Shown here: positions 31,956 through 39,780 of the stretch, piece by piece | Numbering within the stretch: the first letter of the stretch is position 1 | How the letters are laid out: the number at the start of each line of letters is the position of its first letter | Source of the DNA: VRUE01 sp963705635 | GTDB lineage: Bacteria; Actinomycetota; Thermoleophilia; Solirubrobacterales; 70-9 | Assembly (NCBI GenBank): GCA_963705635.1 | Contig: CAVPKH010000003.1 | Location: forward strand, 558,001-622,000 | Length of the DNA stretch: 64,000 nt | Reading direction: 5' to 3' | Program-made: the position numbers and the translations under genes | The notes under the pieces: model-generated | Databases searched by the model: none | The model's input: only the letters and a program-made list of their open reading frames with translations | Told to the model about the DNA's origin: nothing

Positions 31956-34091
31956 TCAGCGGTTCGCCGCGACCGCGACCTGCCAGGAGGAGATCCTCGA
32001 ATCGCTCGGATCGACCTCGCGCCACTGCTCGAGCAGCTCGGCCGCCTGAGTCCAATCCCCCAGCTCGCGCCCGACGACCAGCATCGAAAACATGAAGGCG
32101 TTCCCCCGTATCGACCTCGCCGCACTGCGATCGCCCGCGAGGGAGACCAAGACCTGGCGCGCTTGCTCGAACTTCTCGTCTGCGGCCAAGGCCTGTCCGC
32201 ATTCAAGCGCCATCGGCTGGTCGGGGCCGCGGGCGAGAAGCCGTTCGGCGGCACGCGCCCGCTGTTTGCGATTGCCCCAGATCTTCGTGATCCGAACCAT
32301 GGCCTCAAGGGCCCAGCGCTCCTCGCCGTGCTCTTCCAGCAGCTCCATCGCAGCACGCGGGTCTTGGCACTTTGCCAGGTAGATCGCCCTTCCCCCCACC
32401 CAAACCTTCGCCAGCCCGGCCTCCTTGAGCACCCTCTCAGCGCTCTCACTCCACCCGAGTCGCGGCTTCTCCACGGCGAGCATCGACCGGTTGATCGCCG
32501 CCTTCACAGCCTCGGGTCCCCCCTCTTTCGCGATGCGCTCGAGCGCTTTGGCGGCCTCAGCAGATTCGTCGCCGTGGCGAGCGAGGCCGGTCGCGTATTG
32601 GCGGATTCGCTCGGCCGCCGCCATGTCCGTCCTCGCCTTCGCGATGAAGCTCAGCGCGTCCTCGGGGTGATCGGCACGCAGGGCAGCTTCGGCCAATATC
32701 TCGGCCCCCATCGGCGCCTCGAGCTCGTTCTCTGTGGCCTCCTCAACCAACTCGCCGGCCGCCTCGCTCTCCGCGAGGAGCAGAAAACTGTCGATCCTCA
32801 GCATCAGCAACCTGCCCGCCTCTTCGAAGCGCCGCTGCTCTAGAAAGTCGACGCGCAGCTCGCGTGCTTCCTCGCCTGCAACCTCCAGCTCCGGCGCGCT
32901 GTATGCACGGTCACGCCCGACCGCAATCCGCGCGTCATGGACAACCACGTTGAGCTGACAGAGGCGCACCTGGACCATGTCGGGCGCCCTCGCCCTGGCC
33001 TCCTCGACGGCTCGCCGTGCCTGTGGCACTTCCTCTCGGATCAGGTAGGCGACCGAGCGCTGCAACGACGCGAGGGCAAGCAGTTCCGGATCGTCGGTCT
33101 TAATCCCGTCGAGCAGCGCCATCTGATCCGTGAGCGAAGGCGCATCGGCGACGTCCTCCAACAAGAGCCTTGGGTGCGCCGGGTCAAGCCCCCGCGCCTC
33201 CTCGAGCAGGCGCTTGCGGCGATCCTCGTCTCCGGCGACGCCGGCAGCAACCGCGGCGCGGACATAGAAGTCGACTCGTGAGCCTGCCTCAACCGTGAGG
33301 GCGGCCCGCTCCCAGACCACCATCGATCGCGCCCAGTCGCCGTGCTGCTCGGCCAGCCGAGCCACGCCTTTCAAGAGCTCTGCGGGCCCGGTGGCGAGCC
33401 ACCTTGGCCAGGCGTCGATCACGGCTGCGACCCGGTGCGGGTCAACTGGCTCGCCCACCTCCTGTTGAAGCTTCTCCAGCAGCTCCGGCGAGCTCTTGCC
33501 CAGCGCGGTGAGCGCCTTGTGGGCACCGCTCGGCGCCCAATCTACGGCCAGCAGGCGCAGCCCAGCCTCGGCTCGGCCCTCCGCGCCCACCGCATTCAGG
33601 ATCGCGTTGCTCTGCTCGGCAAGCGCAGCGACTTGGTCGCTGACACCCTCCACCTGATTGCCGAGGTCCTCGCGGACCTGGGTTGCCTGTACGTCAACCG
33701 CAGTGGAGGTATCAACCTGCGCCCCGCCTACATTTCGCGCCAGGATGGTGGCGATCTCTTCGACGACTTCGCCCCGACCTGCGCCGAGGCCATCAGCGTC
33801 GAGCCAGCTACCAAGGTGACTCCGAATCCTCGTCAGGGCCGCTGGGTCACCATCCATGGCGAAGCCACGGAAGGCGCTGCGAAACTGAGGGTCAACGAGC
33901 TGGCCTCTGATCTGCCTACAGACGGAGTCGCGAGTCGCCCGATCGCCTTCCACGACCGTCGAAAGACGAAACTCCTTCCTAAGCACACGCAACAAATTGC
34001 GGGCTGGATCTCGGCGACGCCACCGTTTGACGCCGCGCAGCGAAGCGCTCGCAATCGAGCCGGGAAAGCTAGTCAGATCCGGAGCGCCCAT
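31956..34091 (-). CDS. Large helical-repeat protein upstream of the GmrSD-like gene
   Basis: 711 residues from ATG at 34091, rich in TPR-like helix pairs from about residue 190 to the end (for example AELLKGVARLAEQHGDWARSMVVWERAALTVEAGSRVDFYVRAAVAAGVAGDEDRRKRLLEEARGLDP-type units, whose exact repeat borders are not resolved). The N-terminal 180 residues are different (NLLRVLRKEF...TVVEGDRATRDSVCRQIRGQLVDPQF; QVREDLGNQVEGVSDQVAALAEQSN coiled-coil). Proteins of this layout can act as sensors or scaffolds in defence operons. No ATPase motif is seen. A small 36-codon frame overlapping its start (34069-34179) is not called. Confidence 0.7.
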   Translation of the reverse strand: MGAPDLTSFPGSIASASLRGVKRWRRRDPARNLLRVLRKEFRLSTVVEGDRATRDSVCRQIRGQLVDPQFRSAFRGFAMDGDPAALTRIRSHLGSWLDADGLGAGRGEVVEEIATILARNVGGAQVDTSTAVDVQATQVREDLGNQVEGVSDQVAALAEQSNAILNAVGAEGRAEAGLRLLAVDWAPSGAHKALTALGKSSPELLEKLQQEVGEPVDPHRVAAVIDAWPRWLATGPAELLKGVARLAEQHGDWARSMVVWERAALTVEAGSRVDFYVRAAVAAGVAGDEDRRKRLLEEARGLDPAHPRLLLEDVADAPSLTDQMALLDGIKTDDPELLALASLQRSVAYLIREEVPQARRAVEEARARAPDMVQVRLCQLNVVVHDARIAVGRDRAYSAPELEVAGEEARELRVDFLEQRRFEEAGRLLMLRIDSFLLLAESEAAGELVEEATENELEAPMGAEILAEAALRADHPEDALSFIAKARTDMAAAERIRQYATGLARHGDESAEAAKALERIAKEGGPEAVKAAINRSMLAVEKPRLGWSESAERVLKEAGLAKVWVGGRAIYLAKCQDPRAAMELLEEHGEERWALEAMVRITKIWGNRKQRARAAERLLARGPDQPMALECGQALAADEKFEQARQVLVSLAGDRSAARSIRGNAFMFSMLVVGRELGDWTQAAELLEQWREVDPSDSRISSWQVAVAANR

Positions 34092-34212
34092 CGACCTTGA
34101 AGGTAGCGACCCCGACGGAGCCAATCCCCGGCTTCTTCTGCTGCAACACGCTTTCTGCGGGCACCGGCAGCATCGCCATCTACTCAGCGTCTCGTCGCCA
34201 CCGGCGCCGGGC

Positions 34213-35089
34213 TTAACGGGACGGCCGGCTAAACACCCGAGCAGTATGAGCCAACAGCAGCTTGGAGAGGTTGAGCGCGAAGGCAGCGTCGCCGTGGTCA
34301 ACCGGGAACTCCCCCTGCTGCGGCCCTTCGTCAGCTGCGTGCCGCCCAAGATGGAGATAGTTGCCCGCCGCCAAGACCAAGGCGTCAAGCGTGTCGCGCT
34401 CGCGCGCGTACTCGAGGCTGGCAAAAATCGCCTTCGGCGCGCCGGGCAGGGCTTCGATCGCTGCCCTGCAGGCAAGAAAGACCTGGGGGTCTTGGCCTTC
34501 TCGGAGAGCTCGCTCCGCTGAGCGAACGTGGTTGGCGGCCTGGCGCAAAGGATGGTCGCCGCGAGGGATCGCGACCTCGGTGCAGAGGTACTCGGTGGTG
34601 CCGATCGGTTCCAGGACCTTCGTAAACCACTCACTGCGGGCGACCTGAAAGCGCAGCTGCGTGTCTTCGCGCCTGGCCGAAATTTTCAAACACCCACTCC
34701 CTCGGCTGGGGTTCGCTGGAGAAGCCAGGGCCGTCCTCGTTGAGGTCACGAGCTCGCAGCCATCCAGAGAGCCGCAGGGAGATGTCGATCGCGCTCCCGG
34801 TTAGGGCACCGTCGATGTACTCGAGGGCGGCTCTGGATACCGGGACCTCAAGCTCAAGCTGGTACTCGGTTGGCGCAAGATGCGCTCCGGTCAGGGTTCC
34901 CTGGCCCAGGCGCTCTTCGCCGAGCAGGAGCTCTCCATGCATGAAGTGGATCTGCACCTCCATCTTTTCGCGAGAGGTGCGCGCCTTGAACTGGAATGCG
35001 AGGCGCGGGGAGACCGCGCCCCTCCCGTGGACTGCCTCGGGATCGAGTCGCGCCCAGGTTCTAACACCGTCGCCGAGAGTGAGCTCCAT
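34213..35089 (-). CDS. Unknown protein at the head of the GmrSD cluster, one frameshift
   Basis: About 290 residues. Part one, from ATG at 35089, has MELTLGDGVRTWARLDPEAVHG, then beta-rich REKMEVQIHFMHGELLLGEERLG and a WLRARDLNEDGPGF segment. At about 34685 (GTTTGAAAATTTCGG) the frame must shift for the protein to continue with FQVARSEWFTKVLEPIG, ERALREGQDPQVFLACRAAIEALPGAPKAIF, AGNYLHLGRHA and FPVDHGDAAFALNLSKLLLAHTARVFS. The second part is helical, with an RH...H pattern. The combined protein is not recognised. A start at 35158 (TTG) would add 23 residues. It is divergent from Xre/RES. Confidence 0.6.
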
Positions 35090-35208
35090 CGTGCGAAACA
35101 GTAGAGCCGACAGAGGCCGTAGGGCCGCGAGAGTGCGAGCGTCGGTGCGGATCTTCAATTTTCGGCGGAATCTTGTCGGAATAGCGCCGGAGCGCTACAC
35201 TCCCCCCC

Positions 35209-35547
35209 ATGAGCACCGCCTACGCAGAAGAGGCGATCCACGTCCACGACACCGGGCATCTGTCCGACCGCGACATCGCCGACGCTACCGGCGCGGCGCC
35301 GAGCACGGTGCGGGAATGGCTGACCGGCCGCAGCGCTCCCAGCGGATCGCGCGCAGAGCGCCTGGTCGAGCTTTCCTCGATCGTCGAGCGCCTCTCTCGA
35401 GTCATCCGCCCCACCTACATCCCGGTGTGGCTCCACAAGCCGGTGGAACTGCTCGATGACGACAAGCCGATCGAGCGGATCGCCGGTGGCGACTACCGTT
35501 CGGTGGCGCGGCTGATCTCAGGTCTCGAGGACCCCGGCGCCGTCTGA
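35209..35547 (+). CDS. Xre/MbcA/ParS-type antitoxin (DUF2384)
   Basis: 112 residues from ATG at 35209. The N-terminal helix-turn-helix LSDRDIADATGAAPSTVREWLTGRSAP gives DNA binding. The C-terminal DUF2384 part (SSIVERLSRVIRPTYIPVWLHKPVELLDDDKPIERIAGGDYRSVARLISGLEDPG) is the toxin-inhibiting domain of Res-Xre systems. It is followed immediately by a RES-domain gene, which makes the pair clear. It should repress the shared promoter in the gap to 35089. Confidence 0.88.
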   Translation: MSTAYAEEAIHVHDTGHLSDRDIADATGAAPSTVREWLTGRSAPSGSRAERLVELSSIVERLSRVIRPTYIPVWLHKPVELLDDDKPIERIAGGDYRSVARLISGLEDPGAV

Positions 35548-35548
35548 G

Positions 35549-36073
35549 GTGGCCGGCGACGTCGCTGCGGTCGCCGTTCGCGGCCATTGGTTCAAGCACA
35601 CCTACCCGGGATCCCTTTCCCTGCCAGAGCGCGAGCCGCCGCCAGAAAATCGCTGGCAGCGAGGCGACGTCGTCGATGCTCTCTACCTCGGCGACAGCGA
35701 GGACACGGTGTGGGCGGAGTGGTATCGGCACCTGGCCGAGCGGGCCATTCCACCGCTCGCCCAGATGCCGCGCGAGCTCTGGACCTGGGAGATAGATATC
35801 GAGGTCGCGGATCTCTCAACCGCGGAGCGACTCACCGCGGCGGGACTGCCCTTGCCGGTGCCGGGGCGCCGCTCGTGGCCTGCCTTCCAGAAAGTCGGAG
35901 AGCGGCTCCACGGCGAAGGGTGGCCCGGTCTTCTCGCGCCAAGCGCCGCGCTGCCCAAAGGCAGGGTGCTTTGCCTCTTCCGCGACAAGGACGGCGTTCG
36001 CGGCGCCGAGCCCGTCTCGGCGCCCCGCCGGGTTCCCGAGCCTCCCCCTCCCCCGGCCGGCCTTCGGACCTAA
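35549..36073 (+). CDS. RES-domain toxin
   Basis: 174 residues from GTG at 35549, one base after the antitoxin stop. The RES core is visible: RWQRGDVVDALYLGDSEDTVWAEWYRHLAE contains the R, Y, S and E positions used by RES enzymes, which degrade or transfer NAD+ (phosphorylase or ADP-ribosyl transfer). The proline-rich C-terminus is not part of the domain. The Xre-RES pair ends 116 bases before a tRNA-Leu fragment, so it sits at the right edge of the island, where an addiction module would protect the element. Confidence 0.87.
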   Translation: MAGDVAAVAVRGHWFKHTYPGSLSLPEREPPPENRWQRGDVVDALYLGDSEDTVWAEWYRHLAERAIPPLAQMPRELWTWEIDIEVADLSTAERLTAAGLPLPVPGRRSWPAFQKVGERLHGEGWPGLLAPSAALPKGRVLCLFRDKDGVRGAEPVSAPRRVPEPPPPPAGLRT

Positions 36074-36091
36074 CGTAGATGCCCCGAAAAG

Positions 36092-36160
36092 TGTGGACTT
36101 TTTATGGACCTCGAAATCGGTAACCTGCGTCACCTCAGAGCACTTCAGATCGCCTTAAAG
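36092..36160. repeat. Repeat R2, copy 2, next to an attachment remnant
   Basis: 36106-36160 matches 25422-25475 with a few substitutions, and the flanking GTG-GGA sequence before it also resembles copy 1. The tRNA-Leu 3' fragment begins 29 bases after it. Confidence 0.75.
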
Positions 36161-36188
36161 CGGCTGATGGAGCAGAAATCACCCCCAA

Positions 36189-36250
36189 GCGCAAGTTTGA
36201 GGGCCTTGTGTCCCTAACGGGACGTGATGGTTCGACTCCATTCAGCCGCA
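36189..36250 (+). repeat. tRNA-Leu 3' half, probable attachment site
   Basis: From GCGCAAG through the anticodon loop TTGAGGG, stem CCTTG, variable arm, T-arm (TTCGACT) and acceptor CAGCCGCA the sequence matches the tRNA-Leu at 16633, but the 5' half is absent. The variable arm is GTCCC-TAAC-GGGAC instead of GGGCC-TAAC-GGCCC: different bases, same pairing. A GCCCCCGCAAATCGGGGG hairpin follows, like a tRNA terminator. This looks like the displaced 3' end of a tRNA gene after integration in the anticodon region. Confidence 0.85.
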
Positions 36251-36320
36251 CTCGGAAGCCCCCGCAAATCGGGGGTTTCTGCGTTGTAGGGCGGCCGGCG
36301 CGGGAATCGCTAGCGCGCTT

Positions 36321-36415
36321 TGTGCGCCAGTGGTGCGCCAGCCAGCCTCCGAAACAGCCGGATTGAGTCGGACACAGCCGGAATTGATTTTGCCCTGGAG
36401 ACGATTTTCCGCTCC
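36321..36415. repeat. Repeat R1, copy 1 (possible integrase arm sites)
   Basis: About 90 bases containing direct repeats GTGCGCCAG x2 and ACAGCCGGAWTGA x2. They are closely related to 39515-39608. Both copies stand immediately before a tRNA-Leu 3' fragment. Direct repeats beside an attachment core are typical of arm-type binding sites of tyrosine integrases. Confidence 0.65.
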
Positions 36416-36443
36416 ACCACGCGGCATAGCCTCCTCAGCGAAA

Positions 36444-36493
36444 GAGCCTTGTGCCCCTAACGGGGCGTGGAGGTTCGACTCCTCTCCGCCGCA
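36444..36493 (+). repeat. tRNA-Leu-like 3' half from a different tRNA gene
   Basis: Reads CCTTG, variable arm GCCCC-TAAC-GGGGC, T-stem GGAGG/CCTCT with loop TTCGACT, and acceptor CCGCCGCA. Variable arm, T-stem and acceptor all differ from the other copies yet remain paired, so it derives from another leucine tRNA. The 5' half is missing. Confidence 0.75.
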
Positions 36494-36587
36494 TGAAATC
36501 CTCTCGAATGAGGCGTTTGCCGGCCTGCACGGTCGGGGCCGTCGGGGAAGCGTTCGTGCGCCCAGTCCGCGCCCTGCCGGTCTTTGG

Positions 36588-36629
36588 CTCACCACGAAAA
36601 TCCCGCAATTGCGGGATTTTCGTGGTGAG
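36588..36629. terminator. Perfect 42-bp palindrome downstream of the secreted repeat protein
   Basis: Arms 36588-36608 and 36609-36629 are exact complements with no loop base between them; the sides contain A4 and T4 runs. It lies 25 bases beyond the stop of the minus-strand gene at 36654, so it is probably a bidirectional terminator at the boundary between tRNA remnants and cargo. Confidence 0.6.
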
Positions 36630-36653
36630 GCTGGCAGCGGTTTTACGAGCGAT

Positions 36654-38465
36654 TCATTCTCGGAACTCCGCCAGGGTGGTGTCGACTCCCAAGGAGTCCG
36701 TACTCCATCCGACCCCGAAGCAGCTGCTTTCCAGACACGAAGCACCGAAGAAAGCGCTGAAGGTCGCCCCGGCGGGATTCGGGGTACCCTGAATCGACCA
36801 ACTGGTGCCGTTCCATACCTCGGCAAGAGTCTGATTCGATCCGCCGCTGCCGCTGACCCAGCTCCCGGCCGCCGTGCAGGCCGTTTCGGTAGCACAGGAG
36901 GCCTCCTGGAAGACACTTGCGATGCTCCCGGCAGGATTGGGCGTGCTCTGCAACGTCCAGGTCGACGTCCCATCGAAACGGTAGGCCAGCGTGAACTGTT
37001 CGAATTCACTGTTCTTCCAACCCCCCACCGCCGTGCAGCGGTTCGGCGAGGGCGTGCAGGCGACATCGAGCAGGGTGCTTTGGGCGGCTCCTTCAGGATC
37101 CGTCACAGTCTGGATTTTCCATTCGGTGCCGTTCCAGAACTCGACTAGGCTTTTGATTGAGCCGCCACTGGTCGTGTAGCGGCCCACGGCGACGCAGAAG
37201 TTCGACCATAGGCAATCAACGCCATCGAACTGGCTTGAACTGGCTTCTTTGGGAATTGGCACCGTGCTCAAAGTCCACGTAGGACTATTCCATTCCGCCA
37301 CGATGGCCGTTTTGACGCCTTTGACGACCGCTGAGCCGGCCGCCGCGCATTCCGCCGTATTGTTGCACCCAACCGCCACCAATTCGCTCGACGTCGCTTC
37401 TGATGGCACCGGCGTCGTCTGGACCGCCCATTTGCCTTCGTTCCAGAGCTCCCCGAGAGTCGCTGGACTGGCTTCGGAGTTTTGATAGCTGCCTACCGCT
37501 AGACACCGAGTTTCCGAAGGACAGTCGACGCCGAACAGGCGGTTCTGGACGGAGCCGGACTTTTTCGCAGGGGTCTGTTCCGACCAAGAGGTTCCGTTCC
37601 AGCGCTGGACCATCGGGCTATCCACACTCGAGGTAGTGCTCTTTCCAACCGCAGTGCAGGCTTTCGTGCTTGGGTTGCAGCTGACGTCGTAGAGATTACT
37701 GTCGCTCGCTCCTTTGGTGTTCAGAGTTTCCTTGATTTTCCAAAGCGTAGTCGACGTCGTGAAGGACAATTCGCTGCCGGGAGTCGTACCAATGGAGTTC
37801 GAGGCAGATATACGGAAGTAATACAGGGTCCCTGGTTCAAGGCTCACTTCCGCTTTCACTTTTTTACTTTCAGTGCCAATGTTTACCGGCGTCGTAGATT
37901 TAGTGAGCGATTCTTTTGCAGTGCCATATTCAAACTTGTAGGTCGTAGAAAGTTTTTCTGGGTTTACGAACCCGTTCAACGTCGCGCCGCTACTCGTGAT
38001 CCCGGTGGCCGCTTCGGTTGTAACCGACGGTTTTTTACCAGGCGGCGGTTCTGCAAGCGTTGAAAATTTCACCGTGGCTCCCGTATTCGAGCCGCCGGCA
38101 TTTGACGCTTTTAGACGATATTCGTAAGCAGTATTTGGCTGCAGAAACGGTTCGAATTCCGATACTGATTCGCTTAGAACGTAGTGCGTTCCGTTTTCTG
38201 TCCAGCTAGGGCCCCCGCTTTTTTTAATTTCGAATTGGTAGCTCGTTGTTTCACAGCCGTTCGTTTTCACCTGACCGTTCAGGTGAGCCGAGGTATAAGA
38301 GATGCCTGAAGCTGCCGTAGTCGTAACCGATGGCGCTCCACATCCACCCCCACCGCCGCCGCTGCAGGCTGCAGCAATGCCTGCACAGAACACCAGCACC
38401 GTAAAGCTGGAACTCGCGCAGATCGCAACTATGCATGTTATGAACCTATGTAATCGTGAAAACAT
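36654..38465 (-). CDS. Secreted protein: fibronectin-III-like domains plus tryptophan-rich beta-repeats
   Basis: 603 residues. The signal peptide (about 10-34) is followed by a Gly/Cys linker (CSGGGGGGCGAPS). Two FN3-like domains follow (PSVTTTAASGISYTSAHLNGQV...; PSVTTEAATGITSSGATLNGFV..., about 45-235). Then come about six repeats of 45-60 residues with the pattern L-x-V-x-C-x(5)-C-x-A-V-G ... WNGTSW-x(2)-Q, most likely a beta-propeller with one disulfide per blade. Codon use in the first 900 bases is noticeably A/T-richer than in neighbours, a sign of transfer. A surface adhesin or scaffold is likely. Confidence 0.75.
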   Translation of the reverse strand: MFSRLHRFITCIVAICASSSFTVLVFCAGIAAACSGGGGGGCGAPSVTTTAASGISYTSAHLNGQVKTNGCETTSYQFEIKKSGGPSWTENGTHYVLSESVSEFEPFLQPNTAYEYRLKASNAGGSNTGATVKFSTLAEPPPGKKPSVTTEAATGITSSGATLNGFVNPEKLSTTYKFEYGTAKESLTKSTTPVNIGTESKKVKAEVSLEPGTLYYFRISASNSIGTTPGSELSFTTSTTLWKIKETLNTKGASDSNLYDVSCNPSTKACTAVGKSTTSSVDSPMVQRWNGTSWSEQTPAKKSGSVQNRLFGVDCPSETRCLAVGSYQNSEASPATLGELWNEGKWAVQTTPVPSEATSSELVAVGCNNTAECAAAGSAVVKGVKTAIVAEWNSPTWTLSTVPIPKEASSSQFDGVDCLWSNFCVAVGRYTTSGGSIKSLVEFWNGTEWKIQTVTDPEGAAQSTLLDVACTPSPNRCTAVGGWKNSEFEQFTLAYRFDGTSTWTLQSTPNPAGSIASVFQEASCATETACTAAGSWVSGSGGSNQTLAEVWNGTSWSIQGTPNPAGATFSAFFGASCLESSCFGVGWSTDSLGVDTTLAEFRE

Positions 38466-38528
38466 TGGCTTGTCTCCTCATTGAGTTACGTACTCATTCT
38501 CTGCTCAATCCAAGCTGTCTTTCCTAGG

Positions 38529-39335
38529 TCAACTGATTTTGAGAACTGGGACATCTCTGACAGCTTCTCTCTGCAAAGCTTGAACGGCTCTTTCCAATGA
38601 ATCTTGGACTTCATCTAGAACCGTCGACGCGTCGGGGCGGCCAGTCAATTCAAACGAAGGGGTGGAATACAAACCCTGGACATGAGCGAAGTGAACACTC
38701 GACGCAATGGGCGCAAATAGCGATATATCTTTGCGATCTCGATTCCACTGCCGCATATTTAGTTCTGGGACTTGAGATGCGATGTGAGCAAAAAATGCGT
38801 CGTTTGCGTATTCGGTGAAATGCTGGCCCTGCTGGTGCACGAACGTCAAGACAAAATTCCACATTTTTTCTTGCCTACCAGCGGCTCGAGCCGCCTCTTC
38901 TTGGCTAAAAAAGGTCTGTTCATTTATCGTGTCTGTCCTGAGCGAGCGATATTCGATCTTTACGGCGCCGGTACGCACCCAATCGCTGATGATCAAAGGC
39001 AGATGTGACTCGACGAAGTGCTTTACCGTCGGGCACTCCAGGTCGGCAAACATCTGAATGGTCACCGGTGCATTCGACGATCCCAGGATGGCACCGCGCT
39101 GAGGAATGCCGGCGAGCAGAGCGGTGACTTCTTGATCTATCTGCTTTTGGCTGGGGCTGCCGCCGGCTCCGAATCCCAGAATCGCTGTTGCGGCGAGGAT
39201 CGCGGCTATGGCAAGAGCCGGGAGCAAGATCGCTGTCCGCCGTGAGTCTTTCGGACTTTGACGCTGTGGAGGTTCAGCCGCGACTCGGGCCTGTTGCCGC
39301 TTCGCCTTACGCCTTGCGTTGTATGCGCGAGACAC
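38529..39335 (-). CDS. Membrane-anchored DsbA-like thioredoxin-fold protein with one cysteine
   Basis: 268 residues. The basic N-terminus and single membrane helix (about residues 34-57) lead to an extracytoplasmic DsbA/thioredoxin-like domain: APVTIQMFADLECPTVKHFVESHLP, EYRSLRTDT, AARAAGRQEKMWNFV, VQGLYSTPSFEL. The usual CxxC is C101-P-T-V104, so the resolving cysteine is lost; C101 is the only cysteine in the protein. The cis-proline region (STPSF) is present. It may be a reductase-independent isomerase or a binding protein. It is A/T-richer than the chromosome. Confidence 0.75.
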   Translation of the reverse strand: MSRAYNARRKAKRQQARVAAEPPQRQSPKDSRRTAILLPALAIAAILAATAILGFGAGGSPSQKQIDQEVTALLAGIPQRGAILGSSNAPVTIQMFADLECPTVKHFVESHLPLIISDWVRTGAVKIEYRSLRTDTINEQTFFSQEEAARAAGRQEKMWNFVLTFVHQQGQHFTEYANDAFFAHIASQVPELNMRQWNRDRKDISLFAPIASSVHFAHVQGLYSTPSFELTGRPDASTVLDEVQDSLERAVQALQREAVRDVPVLKIS

Positions 39336-39468
39336 GCCCCTCCTCCGTTCTAGGGTTGCCCGAAGTTCGTTCCTTGACTGGTAATCGAGGATTTCGGGCC
39401 TCCGCTGTAGAGGCGTCTCCCAACATAAGGGACAATAGGTTTAAGTCAAGTTTTTTTGGGTAACTGGA

Positions 39469-39488
39469 TAGGTTTCGCGCGAAACCTA
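39469..39488. promoter_or_regulatory. 20-bp perfect palindrome
   Basis: TAGGTTTCGCGCGAAACCTA is fully self-complementary. It lies 134-153 bases upstream of the DsbA-like start and 27 bases before repeat R1 copy 2. Either an operator or part of the attachment region. Confidence 0.4.
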
Positions 39489-39514
39489 GCTTGGCTGCAC
39501 TATGTGCGGACTTC

Positions 39515-39608
39515 GTGCCCAGTGGTGCGCCAGTCGGCCCCCGAAATAGCCGGATTAAGTCGGAGACAGCCGGAAGTGATTTGGTTCTACAGGCCGCTTT
39601 CCGCTCTA
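39515..39608. repeat. Repeat R1, copy 2
   Basis: Matches 36321-36415 in GTGGTGCGCCAG, CCGAAAYAGCCGGATTRAGT and ACAGCCGGAARTGATTT, with scattered substitutions and a shorter spacer. It directly precedes the third tRNA-Leu fragment. Confidence 0.65.
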
Positions 39609-39628
39609 GCAAGCGGTGCCTGGGCAGC

Positions 39629-39681
39629 TTGAGGGCCTTGTGTCCCTAACGGGACGTGATGGTTCGACTCCATTCAGCGCA
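39629..39681 (+). repeat. tRNA-Leu 3' half, probable right end of the island
   Basis: TTGAGGG-CCTTG, variable arm GTCCC-TAAC-GGGAC and T-arm are identical to the fragment at 36189-36250, and the following GCCCCCGCAAGTCGGGG hairpin also matches. One C is missing in the acceptor (CAGCGCA for CAGCCGCA). Since the next genes look chromosomal, this is the best candidate for the original tRNA 3' end and thus the right boundary. Confidence 0.8.
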
Positions 39682-39780
39682 CTCGGAAGCCCCCGCAAGT
39701 CGGGGTTTCGCGTGGGGCAGTCAGTCCGGGATGGCCGAACGCATCGGTGCGCCAAGCGGTGCGCTGGTTATGCTTCCGCC

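Noticed and set aside
34069..34179. 36-codon frame starting ATGGCGATG, overlapping the start of the helical-repeat gene
   Set aside because: Plausible codon use but no clear ribosome site and too short to support; kept only as a note.
31956..34634. Larger 892-codon version of the helical-repeat gene
   Set aside because: The extra 181 N-terminal codons overlap the upstream gene in another frame and are Arg/Ser/Pro-rich without structure; ATG 34091 is the better start.
36189..36250. Possible functional tRNA-Leu gene
   Set aside because: The acceptor 5' strand and D-arm are missing, so it cannot fold into a tRNA; it is a 3' remnant.
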